The position numbers were made by a program, and so were the translations under genes. The notes beneath the pieces were generated by a model, which ran no database searches, had not been told where the DNA came from, and worked only from the letters and a program-made list of their open reading frames with translations. This document shows, piece by piece, positions 41,755 to 52,356 of a stretch of DNA of 64,000 bases (positions within the stretch are counted from its first letter, which is position 1; every line of letters begins with the position of its first letter). Source of the DNA: an uncultured Acetatifactor sp. (lineage in GTDB: Bacteria; Bacillota; Clostridia; Lachnospirales; Lachnospiraceae); contig CAJUFO010000008.1 of NCBI GenBank assembly GCA_910585615.1, positions 23,967-87,966 of the forward strand, written 5' to 3'.

Positions 41755-42231
41755 CTAGAACAGCACCCCCAGCGCCCCCAGCAGCCCTGCGCTGGCCAGT
41801 CCCATGATGATGCCTGCCAGCACCACCCCGAACAGCACCGCGATCACGCTGGACTTGAAGTCCATATCCAGCAGGCTGGCCGCCAGAGTCCCTGTCCAGG
41901 CCCCGGTCCCGGGCAGCGGGATCCCCACGAAGAGCAGCAGCGCCACGAACAGGCCCCTGCCCGCCTTTTCCTTCAGCTTCTCCCCTCCCTTATGCCCTTT
42001 TTCCAGGCAGAAGGTGAAGAACTTCCCGATGACAGGCTTGTCTGCTCCCCACTCCAGGACCTTTCGGGCGAAGAGGTAAATGATGGGCACCGGGAGCATG
42101 TTCCCCAGGATACAGACGATGTAGCTGGGAATCACCGGCAGATCCATGCCCAGCGCAATCGGCACAGCCGCCCTCAGTTCGATCAGCGGCACCATGGAAA
42201 CAAAAAACACAAACAGATATTTCTTCAGCAT
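41755..42231 (-). CDS. Small polytopic membrane protein (Sm_multidrug_ex type)
   Basis: The start is taken at MLKKYLFVFF (42231), where GGAG is 6 bases upstream; an ATG four codons earlier has only a weak purine tract. The 158-aa protein has four to five helices with MVPLIELRAAVPIALG, LGNMLPVPIIYLFARKVL and LLFVGIPLPGTGAWTGTLAA. Those motifs define the PF06695/COG2426 family, misnamed small multidrug export protein. Actual function unknown. Confidence 0.8.
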   Translation of the reverse strand: MLKKYLFVFFVSMVPLIELRAAVPIALGMDLPVIPSYIVCILGNMLPVPIIYLFARKVLEWGADKPVIGKFFTFCLEKGHKGGEKLKEKAGRGLFVALLLFVGIPLPGTGAWTGTLAASLLDMDFKSSVIAVLFGVVLAGIIMGLASAGLLGALGVLF

Positions 42232-42272
42232 GACATTCTCCATTCTTTTCTATTTATTGATTCTACATTTCA

Positions 42273-43337
42273 TCAAAAACGTCTTTTTGACACATAGTCC
42301 TTCAGGAAAGCCAGGAGCGTGTCCATCTCCTCCTCCGTTCCGATAGTGATGCGCAGGGAATCGGATATCCGCGGCTTGTTCCAGTAGCGCACGTAGATGT
42401 CCGCCTCCCGCAGGGCCTGGAAAATCTGCTGGGCCGGAATCGTCTCATGGGAGGCAAAGATGAAGTTCGCCTTCGAGTCCGGAAAGGTGAATCCCAGGGC
42501 CTTCAGCTCCCTCTTGACCCGCTCCCTGGTGGCCACGATCCTGGCCGTGATCGCCCTGAAATAGACATCGTCCCGCACCGCCTCCGCCCCCAGCAGCTGG
42601 GATGGCAGGTTCATGGTATAGGAATTGAAGGAGAACTTCACGTCATTCAGATACCCGATCAGCTTCTCGCTGCCGATGCAGAAGCCGATGCGCAGCCCTG
42701 CCATGGAGCGGGATTTGGAGAAGGTCTGCACCACCAGCAGGTTATCGTACTTCTCCACCAAAGGAAGCGCGCTCCTGCCCCCGAAGTCCACATAGGCCTC
42801 GTCCACCATCACCACCACGTCCCGGTTGGCCCGGACGATCCTCTCCACGGTCTCCAGGCTCTCGAAAAGCCCCGTGGGGGCGTTGGGATTGGGGAAGATT
42901 ATGCCGCCGTTCGGCTGCCTGTAATCTTCCGGGCAGATGTGCCAGCATTCGTCCAGCGGATATGTCCTATACGGAATCCCGTGCAGCTTCGCCCATACGT
43001 CGTAGAAGGAATAGGTCACGTCCGGGAACAGGATGGGCCGTCTGCCGTTGAAAAAGGTCATGAACGCCATGGAGATCACATCGTCCGAGCCCACGCCCAC
43101 GAACACCTGCCCGGGGCTCACATGGTAATATTCCGCCAGCGCGTCCACCAAAACCCGGGTATCCGGATCCGGGTACAGGCGCAGCGCGCCATAGTCCATC
43201 CGCTTCAGCAGCCGCTCCACCCCCGGCGCGGGGGGATAGGGGCATTCATTGGTGTTCAGCTTGATCATGCCCGGCTTGTTTGGCTGCTCTCCCGCCACAT
43301 ATGGCACTACTCTCCGTACATTTTGTTCCCAGCTCAT
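42273..43337 (-). CDS. hisC: Histidinol-phosphate aminotransferase
   Basis: The 354-aa class I/II PLP enzyme transaminates imidazole-acetol phosphate in histidine synthesis. Motifs are IKLNTNECPYPPAPGV, VGVGSDDVISMAF, FPNPNAPTG, MVDEAYVDFGG and the Schiff-base Lys in QTFSKSRSMAGLRIGF. No other his gene is present, so an aromatic aminotransferase role is also possible. AAGGAT precedes the ATG. A 170-base gap without a gene separates it from the glycosyltransferase upstream. Confidence 0.9.
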   Translation of the reverse strand: MSWEQNVRRVVPYVAGEQPNKPGMIKLNTNECPYPPAPGVERLLKRMDYGALRLYPDPDTRVLVDALAEYYHVSPGQVFVGVGSDDVISMAFMTFFNGRRPILFPDVTYSFYDVWAKLHGIPYRTYPLDECWHICPEDYRQPNGGIIFPNPNAPTGLFESLETVERIVRANRDVVVMVDEAYVDFGGRSALPLVEKYDNLLVVQTFSKSRSMAGLRIGFCIGSEKLIGYLNDVKFSFNSYTMNLPSQLLGAEAVRDDVYFRAITARIVATRERVKRELKALGFTFPDSKANFIFASHETIPAQQIFQALREADIYVRYWNKPRISDSLRITIGTEEEMDTLLAFLKDYVSKRRF

Positions 43338-43507
43338 CTTTTATCCTTCTTTCTATTCCGTTTCCTGACTTTCGCGCTTCCAGGCCATGCCGCCCCGCAA
43401 TGCTTCCCCTCAGCGACCTCGAACGGGCACTGCCCGAGTCGAAGCCATTCGCCCGGTTTACGGGAAATTTCCCGCAGCCTTCCGCTTTTCGGGCATCCGG
43501 TAGTTCC

Positions 43508-44527
43508 TCACTGGCAGCCCTCTCTGCCGCGCAGCTCCTCCCGGTAGATATCAGCCTGCTCCGGGCAACCCAATGCCTCATAGCAGCGAATCAGCCCCTC
43601 CAGGCTCTCCTTCCCGCCAGACTGCAGGGCCAGTATGGGCCTGGTCTCGTAGACGGCATTGTAGTACCATATGGCGGCCTCCTCCCAGTCGGAAAGCCCC
43701 TCGTAGAAATGTCCCATCTCGCAGCAGATTTCCGAGCAGGCCTCCTCCGCTATTACTTTGGATGTGTATTTAAAGAAGCTCACAGTATCCCCGGCCAGCC
43801 TGGCCGCCCTGGCCGCCACGCAGCAGGACTGTGCCATCTCCTCGCCGTCCCGCTCATTGTCCGCCGCTGCCTCCAGGAAGACCGGTGCCGCCTGGGCGAA
43901 ATCCTCCTCGTCCCCCGCTATCAGCAGCTCCCTGGCATACATGCCCAAAAGCCGCTTGGGGAGCCGGTATCCCTGCCGCCAATGTTTCTGGAAATTGGCC
44001 AGATCCCGCTTGGCATGGCTCTCCCCCGGCAGATGGGTGATGACGATATCGCTGTCGTATATCACCGGCTCCAGGCGCACCGTCTCATGGATAGGGGCCT
44101 CCCAGACGAAATCCCGTTTTCTTTTGAACAGTTTGGGCCGATACTCCTCATCGTAATTGTACACCGTGTTGAACTGCAGCTGATTGGCGTACTTCATCTG
44201 TACAATCTCCACCTCGGGGAGCAGCGTCTCCTTCAGCAGCCGGAACCGCTCCCGGTTCTCCGGGGACAATACTTCATCCGCGTCCGCAGAATATATATAT
44301 TCCTGAGTGGCCCTGGAGAACACAAAATTCCTGGCGGCGCTGAAATCATCTGTCCAGGGGAAGTCGTAGACCTTCTCCGTATAGCGCCTTGCTATCTCCC
44401 TGGTGGCATCCGTGGAGCCCGTGTCCGCGATGACAATCTCGTCTACCAGGTCAGCCACACTGTCCAGGCACCTCTCCAGAATCTTTTCCTCATTTTTCAC
44501 AATCATGCACAGGGAAATCGTAACCAT
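43508..44527 (-). CDS. Family 2 glycosyltransferase (SunS/YqcC-like domain)
   Basis: The start at 44527 (MVTISLCMIVKNEEKILERCL) is preferred over the ATG three codons earlier because AAAGGA is at a better distance. The 339-aa protein has a GT-A fold: SLCMIVKNEE, IVIADTGSTDATREIA, and the DxD-type YSADADEVLSPEN. The C-terminal half (about 190-339) is helical and repeat-like, probably TPR-type. Such proteins decorate peptides or cell-surface glycans; acceptor unknown. Confidence 0.85.
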   Translation of the reverse strand: MVTISLCMIVKNEEKILERCLDSVADLVDEIVIADTGSTDATREIARRYTEKVYDFPWTDDFSAARNFVFSRATQEYIYSADADEVLSPENRERFRLLKETLLPEVEIVQMKYANQLQFNTVYNYDEEYRPKLFKRKRDFVWEAPIHETVRLEPVIYDSDIVITHLPGESHAKRDLANFQKHWRQGYRLPKRLLGMYARELLIAGDEEDFAQAAPVFLEAAADNERDGEEMAQSCCVAARAARLAGDTVSFFKYTSKVIAEEACSEICCEMGHFYEGLSDWEEAAIWYYNAVYETRPILALQSGGKESLEGLIRCYEALGCPEQADIYREELRGREGCQ

Positions 44528-44660
44528 CTTCCACATTCCTTTCGCTCCGCTCAAAGCGCAAAAGTCGCCCTTCCTGTATGAACCATGTCCATAATACCAA
44601 AAAGAACGTCCAGGCACAACCATTATTCGCCAAACAACAGGATAATTTCGGCAAAATCTG

Positions 44661-44689
44661 TTGAGATTTCCCGCCGGATATGGTAGAAT
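44661..44689 (+). promoter_or_regulatory. Promoter of the 37-aa peptide gene
   Basis: TTGAGA (44661-44666), 17-base spacer, TAGAAT (44684-44689). The transcript would start just before the AGGAGG of the small gene, giving a leader of about 18 bases. Confidence 0.8.
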
Positions 44690-44713
44690 GGGTTCTGACA
44701 GGAGGATTTCATC

Positions 44714-44827
44714 ATGTTCATTGTATTAGGCGGAGGTTTGCTGATCATCATCATCGCGGTGGTCATATCGGTGGTATCCAGCGTGGTATCGGCTGTGGCG
44801 GCGGATGTGGACGACTCGGAGGATTGA
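44714..44827 (+). CDS. 37-aa single-helix membrane peptide
   Basis: A short gene: AGGAGG ends 9 bases before the ATG. The product starts MFIVLGGGLLIIIIAVVI, continues SVVSSVVSAVAADVD and ends DSED. It is one long hydrophobic helix with a short acidic C-terminus and almost no N-terminal charge. Its own promoter (TTGAGA-17-TAGAAT) and a strong terminator 48 bases after the stop make it a complete one-gene unit. No family is recognised. Candidate roles are a membrane-stress peptide, a small transporter regulator or a type I toxin-like peptide; none is shown. Confidence 0.7.
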   Translation: MFIVLGGGLLIIIIAVVISVVSSVVSAVAADVDDSED

Positions 44828-44874
44828 TTCCGCTGTCCCTTCCGGCACAGTCCGGAAACCGGCATCGCACAGAC

Positions 44875-44929
44875 AAGGCCTGTGACTTTCCTGCGCAGAG
44901 GCGCGGGGCGTCACAGGCCTTTTGCTTTT
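44875..44929 (+). terminator. Strong terminator after the small peptide gene
   Basis: AAGGCCTGTGA (44875-44885) pairs with the TCACAGGCCTT arm ending at 44922, with an inner GC-rich loop, followed by TTTTGCTTTT. The near-symmetrical A-rich side could also serve the minus strand after the GH31 gene. Confidence 0.85.
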
Positions 44930-45021
44930 GTACATCATCTGTCTCGTATATGCCTTGTCCTCAGCAACGCTGTATGCAAATCTTTCACTGTTTTACACTG
45001 CGCCGGGTTCATCCCTCTGCT

Positions 45022-47022
45022 CTACAGCATTCCCACAAGATACCCCTGTCTTCCATCCCGCAGGAACAACGGCACTGTCTCCAACGGCGCTTCCACGTCC
45101 AGCCACACGCCGCCCTCATAGACCTCCCCGGTCCCCGCATGGGTCCAGGAAGCGCCCTGGGGCAGATAGACCCTGCGGCCTTCCGCGCCCTCATGGCACA
45201 CCGGCGCCACCAGAATGTCCGGCCCGTACAGGTAGGCATCCGTGATATCCCAGCATTCCTTGTCCTCCGGGAACTCATAGAACAGCGTCCGCATCACAGG
45301 GGAACCCTTTTCATGGGCCTGGCGCATCACCTCTCTGGTGTAATCCCGCATCCTCTCCCGGATGCCGATGAACTTCACCAGGATGGGGTAGGCCTCCTCC
45401 CCGAAGCTCCAGATTTCATTGTCCGCCCCTGTACATTCACGCTCCTCCCCCGCCCGGTTCACAATGGGCTGGTGGGGCTGTCTGCTTCCGTGGAGCCGCA
45501 TCACCGGGCAGAATGTCCCGAACTGGAACCAGCGCACCAAAAGCTCCCGGAACCCGGAATCCTCGATGTTGCCCCCATGGAAGCCGCCGATGTCCGTAGT
45601 CCACCAGGGAATCCCGCAAATCCCCATGTGCAGTCCCGCGCATATCTGCCTGCGGAAGTCTTCGTAGGTGGACATGATGTCCCCTGACCACACCAAAGCG
45701 CCGTAGCGCTGGCTGCCTGCCCAGGCGCACCGGATCAGGTTCACCACGTCCCTCTGGCCCATCTCCTGCTGCCCCTCGTAGACCAGCCTGGCATATTCCC
45801 GAGGATAGATGTTCCCGGTCCGGGCCATGGGGCCCGCAGAGGAAGTGTACAGGTCGAAGTCGTATGTGCCGAACTCCGGCTCCGCCTCGTCCAGCCAGAA
45901 GGTCCGGATGCCCATGTCCGCATAGTTCTTCTTAAGCTTCTCCCAGACGTACTTCCTTGTCCGGGGATTGGTAGCATCCAGGAACAGGTTATTGCCATGG
46001 AAGATCATCTGCACGTCCACTCCCATATTGCTCTTCAGCAGCAGCCCCTTCTGCTTCATCTCCTCAAAGTTCTCGCTGCGCACATCCACCTGGGGCCAGA
46101 CAGAGACCATCGTCTCTATCCCCATCTCGCGGAGCTCCTTTACCATGGCCTCCGGGTCGGGGAAGTATTCCGGGTCAAAGCGCCAGTCCCCGCAGCGGGG
46201 CCAGTGGTAGTAGTCGATGATCAGCACGTCCGGGGTGATCCCCCGCTCCTTGTACTCCCTGGCGATCCGGAGCACCTGCTCCTGGTTGTAATAGCGCAGC
46301 TTGCACTGCCAGAAGCCCAGGCCGTACTCCGGCATCATGGGGCTCTTCCCCGTGGCCAGGGCGTAAGCTTCCTCTATCTGGGCCGGGGTGTCCCCCGCCG
46401 TGATCCAGTAGTCCATCTGCATGGCAGACCGGGCCAGCCACTCCGTGGTATTGACGCCGAAGTGCACCTCCCCAACGGCAGCGTTGTGCCACAGAAAGCC
46501 GTAGCCCTTATCCGACAGGTAGAAGGGGATGCTGGCCTGGGAATTGCGGTGTGCCAGCTCCAGGTTGCAGCCCTTCAGGTTCATGATCTCCTGCTGGTAC
46601 TGCCCCATGCCGTATATCTTCTCCTCCGGCGATGCCTCGAAGCTCACCTTCAGCTCATACTCCCCGCCCGGCAGGGGCCTGAAATGTCTGGCCTTCTTCT
46701 GCAGCGCACCTCCGTTGGAAATCTCCCGCAACAAAAGCTCGCCCCTCTGGTTGTAGAAACCGATCTGCAGAGCATGGCCCCAGCCGTTCACCCACAGCCT
46801 GGCCTTGATATTCCCGTTTGTAATCGATGCTTCCCATTCCCCGATGACAATGTCCGCCTCCGCAGGCTCCGGTTCCAGCAGCGCCACGCTGCCCTCCTCT
46901 ACCTCCCCCGCAAAGACGGAGCGCACCCGCAGGCTGTCCTTCCCCCAGGGCGTCACCATGAGCGTCTCTCCGTTCTCCCTGTAAATCAAGCTGCCTTCCC
47001 TTACCTCAAAAAACTCCAACAT
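45022..47022 (-). CDS. GH31 alpha-glycosidase
   Basis: The 666-aa enzyme has an N-terminal beta-sandwich (1-200, YGMGQYQQEIMNLKGCNLEL) and a TIM barrel with PEYGLGFWQCKLRYYNQEQV. The nucleophile Asp lies in RTFWLDEAEPEFG and the acid/base region is VWSGDIMSTYEDFRRQI. The pattern is that of alpha-xylosidase/alpha-glucosidase YicI-like GH31. There is no signal peptide, so it acts on imported oligosaccharides. It begins 65 bases after the stop of a truncated sugar permease, so it was probably part of a sugar-uptake operon. Confidence 0.9.
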   Translation of the reverse strand: MLEFFEVREGSLIYRENGETLMVTPWGKDSLRVRSVFAGEVEEGSVALLEPEPAEADIVIGEWEASITNGNIKARLWVNGWGHALQIGFYNQRGELLLREISNGGALQKKARHFRPLPGGEYELKVSFEASPEEKIYGMGQYQQEIMNLKGCNLELAHRNSQASIPFYLSDKGYGFLWHNAAVGEVHFGVNTTEWLARSAMQMDYWITAGDTPAQIEEAYALATGKSPMMPEYGLGFWQCKLRYYNQEQVLRIAREYKERGITPDVLIIDYYHWPRCGDWRFDPEYFPDPEAMVKELREMGIETMVSVWPQVDVRSENFEEMKQKGLLLKSNMGVDVQMIFHGNNLFLDATNPRTRKYVWEKLKKNYADMGIRTFWLDEAEPEFGTYDFDLYTSSAGPMARTGNIYPREYARLVYEGQQEMGQRDVVNLIRCAWAGSQRYGALVWSGDIMSTYEDFRRQICAGLHMGICGIPWWTTDIGGFHGGNIEDSGFRELLVRWFQFGTFCPVMRLHGSRQPHQPIVNRAGEERECTGADNEIWSFGEEAYPILVKFIGIRERMRDYTREVMRQAHEKGSPVMRTLFYEFPEDKECWDITDAYLYGPDILVAPVCHEGAEGRRVYLPQGASWTHAGTGEVYEGGVWLDVEAPLETVPLFLRDGRQGYLVGML

Positions 47023-47086
47023 ATGCTACCCCTTTCCGCGCTGCTGCCATGTATTTTTCATAGCATAACACATTCCTATTTCCTCT

Positions 47087-47140
47087 TCAACCTTTTACGG
47101 CTCCTATCATCACGCCTTTCTCAAAATATTTTTGATTCAT
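47087..47140 (-). pseudogene. Terminal stub of a second sugar permease
   Basis: Only the last 17 residues remain: MNQKYFEKGVMIGAVKG and stop at 47087-47089. They match the end of the permease stub at 19740 (KYFVKGVMIGSVKG), so both derive from LplC/YtcP-type permeases. At about 47138 the homology gives way to an AraC gene on the plus strand, as in the first scar. Confidence 0.75.
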
Positions 47141-47339
47141 GGAGCATACCGGTCAGAGCCTGCATGCCTGGCAGCCGAAAGCCAAATGCCCGATGGCTCA
47201 TGAACTGATGGTCTACGACCCTTCCCTGACCCTGAAAGAGGTGGCGGCAGCCTATGGGTTCTATGATGAAAACCATTTCAGCAAATGCTAAAGAAAGTCT
47301 TCGGGTGCCCGCCTGGCAGGAACCACAGAAAATAAACTG
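47138..47339 (+). pseudogene. Frameshifted C-terminal stub of an AraC-family regulator
   Basis: The plus strand reads HTGQSLHAWQ, then ELMVYDPSLTLKEVAAAYGF and YDENHFSK. It then needs a one-base shift near 47285 to continue MLKKVFGCPPGRNHRK and stop at 47339. This is the second HTH of an AraC/YesN regulator (EVAAAYGFYDENHFSKMFKK). The sensor domain and first HTH are gone. Confidence 0.8.
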
Positions 47340-47341
47340 AA

Positions 47342-47380
47342 CAGCTTCCGCTGACGGACTACGCCAGTCAGCGGAAGCTG
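47342..47380. terminator. Bidirectional hairpin between convergent genes
   Basis: CAGCTTCCGCTGAC (47342-47355) and GTCAGCGGAAGCTG (47367-47380) form a perfect 14-bp stem with an 11-base loop. It lies between the AraC stub and the fucose-isomerase-like gene, whose 3' ends face each other. There is no long T-run on either side. Confidence 0.6.
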
Positions 47381-47447
47381 CGGGAACTGCTTTTCAATTG
47401 TCTGTGTCAGCCATCTCCCAAATACGCTGTCCCGCCTTAGCGGCATT

Positions 47448-48932
<1,485 letters not shown>

Positions 48933-49549
48933 GTCAGAATCCTCCTCTGGAAATTTAATATTTGCTTCTGCTATATATTATAACTGTTTTGTCCATACTT
49001 TTCCACTATTTTTATCAATTATTAAAGCGTGGATTCCGGAACCAAAAAGGCGTAAAGCCCTGAGCCCTACACCCTGTTTTCTGGCGGCTATTCAGTTGAG
49101 GGAGGGTCGCTCCTTGATATAATCGATTTCCGGTACATCACAAAGCGCCTGGCGAAAGCTGGCAGAGATTTTCCCGGATAAAGGGCAATCCTATCCCTGA
49201 AGCCATAGAGCCTGCGACACGGATTCACAGGCCACAGAACAGAAAGGAATGGTCCTATATTTATGGAAGATAAAGCAAACGACACGAAACTGACAGCCGC
49301 TCTGGCGAAGAACACCCTGGACGAGATTCCCCGGCCAAAATCCTACGCGAAGGAAATCGCCGAGCAGGGCCGCCTCCACCGAGGCAAATCCCTTCAAAGC
49401 ACCGTCCCGGAAGGCGGCGTACACGAAGCCGCCTGAACCGCAATCCCATCGATGCCATCCAGAACCGCCTGAAGCCCCCCCAAGCGCATCCCGGACATGA
49501 TGGCGCACAAGAACCTCCCCTTCACCCGGAAGGCCAGCCGAATATATAA
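48933..49549. other. Promoter and otherwise mostly empty stretch
   Basis: On the minus strand TGGAAA (49000-49005) and TATAAT (48977-48982) with 17 bases between form a promoter for the isomerase-like gene, whose ATG has GAGGAGG upstream. The rest (49010-49549) has broken short frames only, such as LLDIIDFRYITKRLAKAG near 49110-49180, and the doubtful small ORF at 49263-49436. Confidence 0.6.
49263..49436 (+). CDS. Doubtful 57-aa ORF
   Basis: A plus-strand frame starts MEDKANDTKLTAALAKNTLD and ends PEGGVHEAA. Composition is protein-like (charged, Ala-rich), but the nearest purine tract AAAGGA is 14 bases from the ATG and no promoter is clear. It may be a remnant of a larger gene. No family is recognised. 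Confidence 0.25.
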   Translation: MEDKANDTKLTAALAKNTLDEIPRPKSYAKEIAEQGRLHRGKSLQSTVPEGGVHEAA

Positions 49550-50449
49550 TCAGCCGCCCCTCTCCCGGAAGAAAATCCAGATATGCAGCCTGTCATCCGT
49601 GTATTCCGCCGATATGCTCCCGCCCATCTGCTCCACCAGGCTCCTGGCGATCGCCAGCCCCAGCCCGGTGGACTTCCTGGCGGACTCCACAGTAAAAAAG
49701 CGGTCGAACAGCCTGCCCACCTGTATCTCGTCCAGCCCGGGGGCCCTGTTGGCAAAGACGATCTCCCCCGTGCTTTCCAGGGTGATCTCCAGATCGCCAT
49801 CGCTGTACTTTACGGCGTTCTGCAGCAGGTTGGAGAATACCCTGGACAGGGCAGAGGCATCCAGCATCCTGACCACCTTCTCCCGGGGCATCCGTATCCT
49901 GGGGGTGATGTTCCGCTCCGTCAAGACGGTGTAGGCCGCCGCTATGCTCTCCTCCAGCACCTGGTTCAGGACCACGGGCTCCCCGGGCGCATTGTTCTCC
50001 CTGGAAAGCAGGACGGAGTACTGGAACAGCTCCTCCGTCATCGAAACCAGTAGCTGGGAACGGTTCCGGATGATATCGATATAACGTTTTGCAGCCTCCG
50101 ATTTTTCCTCTTTTTCCAGCAGGTCCAGATAGCCGCAGATTGCGGTCAGGGGCGTCCTCAAATCATGGGAGAGATTCGTGACGGCGCCTTTCAGCTCCGC
50201 GTCCCCCTGGCAGAACCTGTGATGCTCCGCCCGGAGCCTGCGAAGCTGCTCATTGACGGCATCGGCCAGGCGTCGCATCTGCCTGTCCCTGCCGGAAATG
50301 CCGATCAGCGTGTTGGTGTCGGTGACAAGCCTGTCGGCAAAGCCGTCCGCAATCTCCCCCGCGGCCTTCCGCAGCATATGGATTTTGAAGAGCAGCCCCA
50401 GGATAAGCAGTACAAGGATGCCGATAAAGCTCCATAACCATACCATCAT
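49550..50449 (-). CDS. Sensor histidine kinase
   Basis: The 299-aa kinase has one N-terminal helix (about 3-25, VWLWSFIGILVLLILGLLF) and a short linker. The HisKA region is VTNLSHDLRTPLTAICGYLDLL (His near 94), and the ATPase boxes include VFSNLLQNAVKYSDGD and STGLGLAIARSL. It lacks a sensor domain. It is the last gene of a regulator-ATPase-permease-kinase set, 33 bases after the permease. This order is seen in lantibiotic-responsive Cpr/BcrA-type loci. Confidence 0.9.
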   Translation of the reverse strand: MMVWLWSFIGILVLLILGLLFKIHMLRKAAGEIADGFADRLVTDTNTLIGISGRDRQMRRLADAVNEQLRRLRAEHHRFCQGDAELKGAVTNLSHDLRTPLTAICGYLDLLEKEEKSEAAKRYIDIIRNRSQLLVSMTEELFQYSVLLSRENNAPGEPVVLNQVLEESIAAAYTVLTERNITPRIRMPREKVVRMLDASALSRVFSNLLQNAVKYSDGDLEITLESTGEIVFANRAPGLDEIQVGRLFDRFFTVESARKSTGLGLAIARSLVEQMGGSISAEYTDDRLHIWIFFRERGG

Positions 50450-50482
50450 GACAATCCTCTCATTTCAATCTTTTACGTCCTT

Positions 50483-51310
50483 TTACTTCAAATCCCTTTT
50501 CCGGAACAGGGCACAGCCCGCGCCAGTGGCCAGCACGATGATTCCGAGGGAATACAGGGGAAGCCTTGGCGGATTTACTGCCGCCATGGTAGCACACTGG
50601 ATGGCCTGCCCGCCGGGGTTGATGTCATATAAGGTCTGGACAATCTCCCGCTTCGTCCCCTCCAGGTATTTGGGGTTCGGCTCCTCGTAAGAGGACATTT
50701 CGCCATTCTCATCCAGGGAATAGCATACATGTGTCTTCGGTGCTTCCAGCATCTGGTTCAGCACCATCCCCACCATCCAGAAACCAAAGGCCAGCAGGAT
50801 GCAAATCACAGCAGTAGCGGCCTTGTTCTGACAGACCATGGCGATGCAGGTGAAGATGGAGGAAAAAGCCACCGAAAGCAGCAGCATCGTCAGTGCCGTC
50901 AGCAAAACCATCTCCACTGGGGCAGTGAAGGTTCCCATCAGCGGCATCCCCACGCAAAGGTAAGGGAACAGGTACGCCCCGCACAGGACAAGTCCCACCA
51001 CAGTAGAGACGACCGCGTTTGCCAGATAAATCTGCCACCGCCTGCCGCCTACGATGATCTTGTTCCGGATAGTTCCGTCATTGTACTCCGTGCCGATGAA
51101 CAGGCTGCAGAACACCGCTATGATAATGCCTATAAACAGCGCGCAGGCAAAGAGCCCATTCTCTATGTTATCCGCGTAACCTGACTGTACGGCATCCATA
51201 TGCAGATTCACCGGCATGAATACCCCCCAGGCCGCCATCAGGAGCAATCCGCCCCAAAAGACTTTGTTTTTCTTTAAACGCAGGAAATTTGCCGACAATA
51301 TATTAGTCAT
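50483..51310 (-). CDS. ABC-2 type permease
   Basis: The 275-aa protein has six helices, beginning TNILSANFLRLKKNKVFWGG and containing LFACALFIGIIIAVFCSLFIG with TEYNDGTIRNKIIVGG, a motif typical of ABC-2 permeases of bacitracin/lantibiotic resistance (BcrB/NukE-type). A large extracytoplasmic segment (about 185-240) precedes the last helix. Its start overlaps the ATPase gene by 8 bases, so the two are translationally coupled. Probably exports or displaces a peptide from the membrane. Confidence 0.85.
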   Translation of the reverse strand: MTNILSANFLRLKKNKVFWGGLLLMAAWGVFMPVNLHMDAVQSGYADNIENGLFACALFIGIIIAVFCSLFIGTEYNDGTIRNKIIVGGRRWQIYLANAVVSTVVGLVLCGAYLFPYLCVGMPLMGTFTAPVEMVLLTALTMLLLSVAFSSIFTCIAMVCQNKAATAVICILLAFGFWMVGMVLNQMLEAPKTHVCYSLDENGEMSSYEEPNPKYLEGTKREIVQTLYDINPGGQAIQCATMAAVNPPRLPLYSLGIIVLATGAGCALFRKRDLK

Positions 51311-52217
51311 TCTTCCGCCCTCCTATCAGGCTCATATAATAGCTCTCCAGGCTTTCGTTCCTCTCCTGCATGGAGATCACCTCGCAGTTCTGCTCCGCCA
51401 GGGCCAATGTCAGCCTGGATACAGCTACCTTTGCATACACATCCGCCTCCCTGTCGGAGAGGATGGTGTACTCCACATCCATGCCGTCCAGCACACGGGC
51501 CAGCGCCCCTGTATCCGTCACCTCCAGATGGATGCATTTCCGGCAGGCCTTCTCCAGGTCCGCCGCGCTGACCTCCTTCACCATCTGCCCCCTGTCGATG
51601 AAGCCGTAGTGGGTGGCCAGCCTGGACAGCTCGTCAAGGATGTGGCTGGAGATCAGGAAAGTGATCTGCCGCTCCCGGTTCAGCTTCAGGATCAGTTCCC
51701 GGATTTCGATGATCCCCTGGGGATCCAAGCCGTTCACCGGCTCGTCCAGCACCAGGAAATCCGGGGAGCCCACAAGGGCGATGGCGATTCCCAGCCTCTG
51801 GCGCATCCCCAGGGAAAAGTTCCTCGCCCTCTTGCCCCCGGTGTCCGCCAGCCCTACCAGCTTCAGGATATCCTCCATCCCCGCATAGGACGGAAGCCCC
51901 AGGATGCGGTACTGATGCTTTAGATTATCCTGAGCCGTCATGTCCAGGTAGATGGAGGGCGTCTCCACCACGGCCCCTATCCTTCTGCGGGACCGGAAAA
52001 TATCCTTGTCCGTATCCTTCCTGCCGTACAGGGTGTAGCCCCCCGAGGTGGGGAACTGCAGCCCGCAGATCAGTCTGATCAATGTGGTCTTGCCCGCGCC
52101 GTTCTTGCCTACAAAGCCATAGATCGCCCCCTTGGGGACATTCATGGTCAACTGGTTCAGCGCTTTGAAATGCCTGTATTTCTTGGTCAGGCCATTCGTT
52201 TGCAGAACATACTCCAT
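51303..52217 (-). CDS. ABC transporter ATP-binding protein (BcrA-like)
   Basis: Start at 52217 (MEYVLQTNGLTKKYRHFKA), with AGGAGG about 8 bases upstream. The 304-aa ATPase has Walker A GKNGAGKTTLIRLI, signature NFSLGMRQRLGIA and Walker B FLVLDEPVNGLDPQG. The ~85-residue C-terminal extension (about 220-304) after ISSHILDELS is typical of BcrA/SpaF/CprA proteins. The partner permease follows directly. Confidence 0.9.
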   Translation of the reverse strand: MEYVLQTNGLTKKYRHFKALNQLTMNVPKGAIYGFVGKNGAGKTTLIRLICGLQFPTSGGYTLYGRKDTDKDIFRSRRRIGAVVETPSIYLDMTAQDNLKHQYRILGLPSYAGMEDILKLVGLADTGGKRARNFSLGMRQRLGIAIALVGSPDFLVLDEPVNGLDPQGIIEIRELILKLNRERQITFLISSHILDELSRLATHYGFIDRGQMVKEVSAADLEKACRKCIHLEVTDTGALARVLDGMDVEYTILSDREADVYAKVAVSRLTLALAEQNCEVISMQERNESLESYYMSLIGGRKND

Positions 52218-52356
52218 ATGCACAACCTCCTGATTCCAATACCGCAGCTGCCAGGCCGGTTCCGGTTCCGGCAGCCGCTGTTTTATGAGATACTGCCATT
52301 CTATCCCCGGACAGTAAAGAAACCGGTAAAGGAAACAGTAAAGAAACGGTAAAGAT

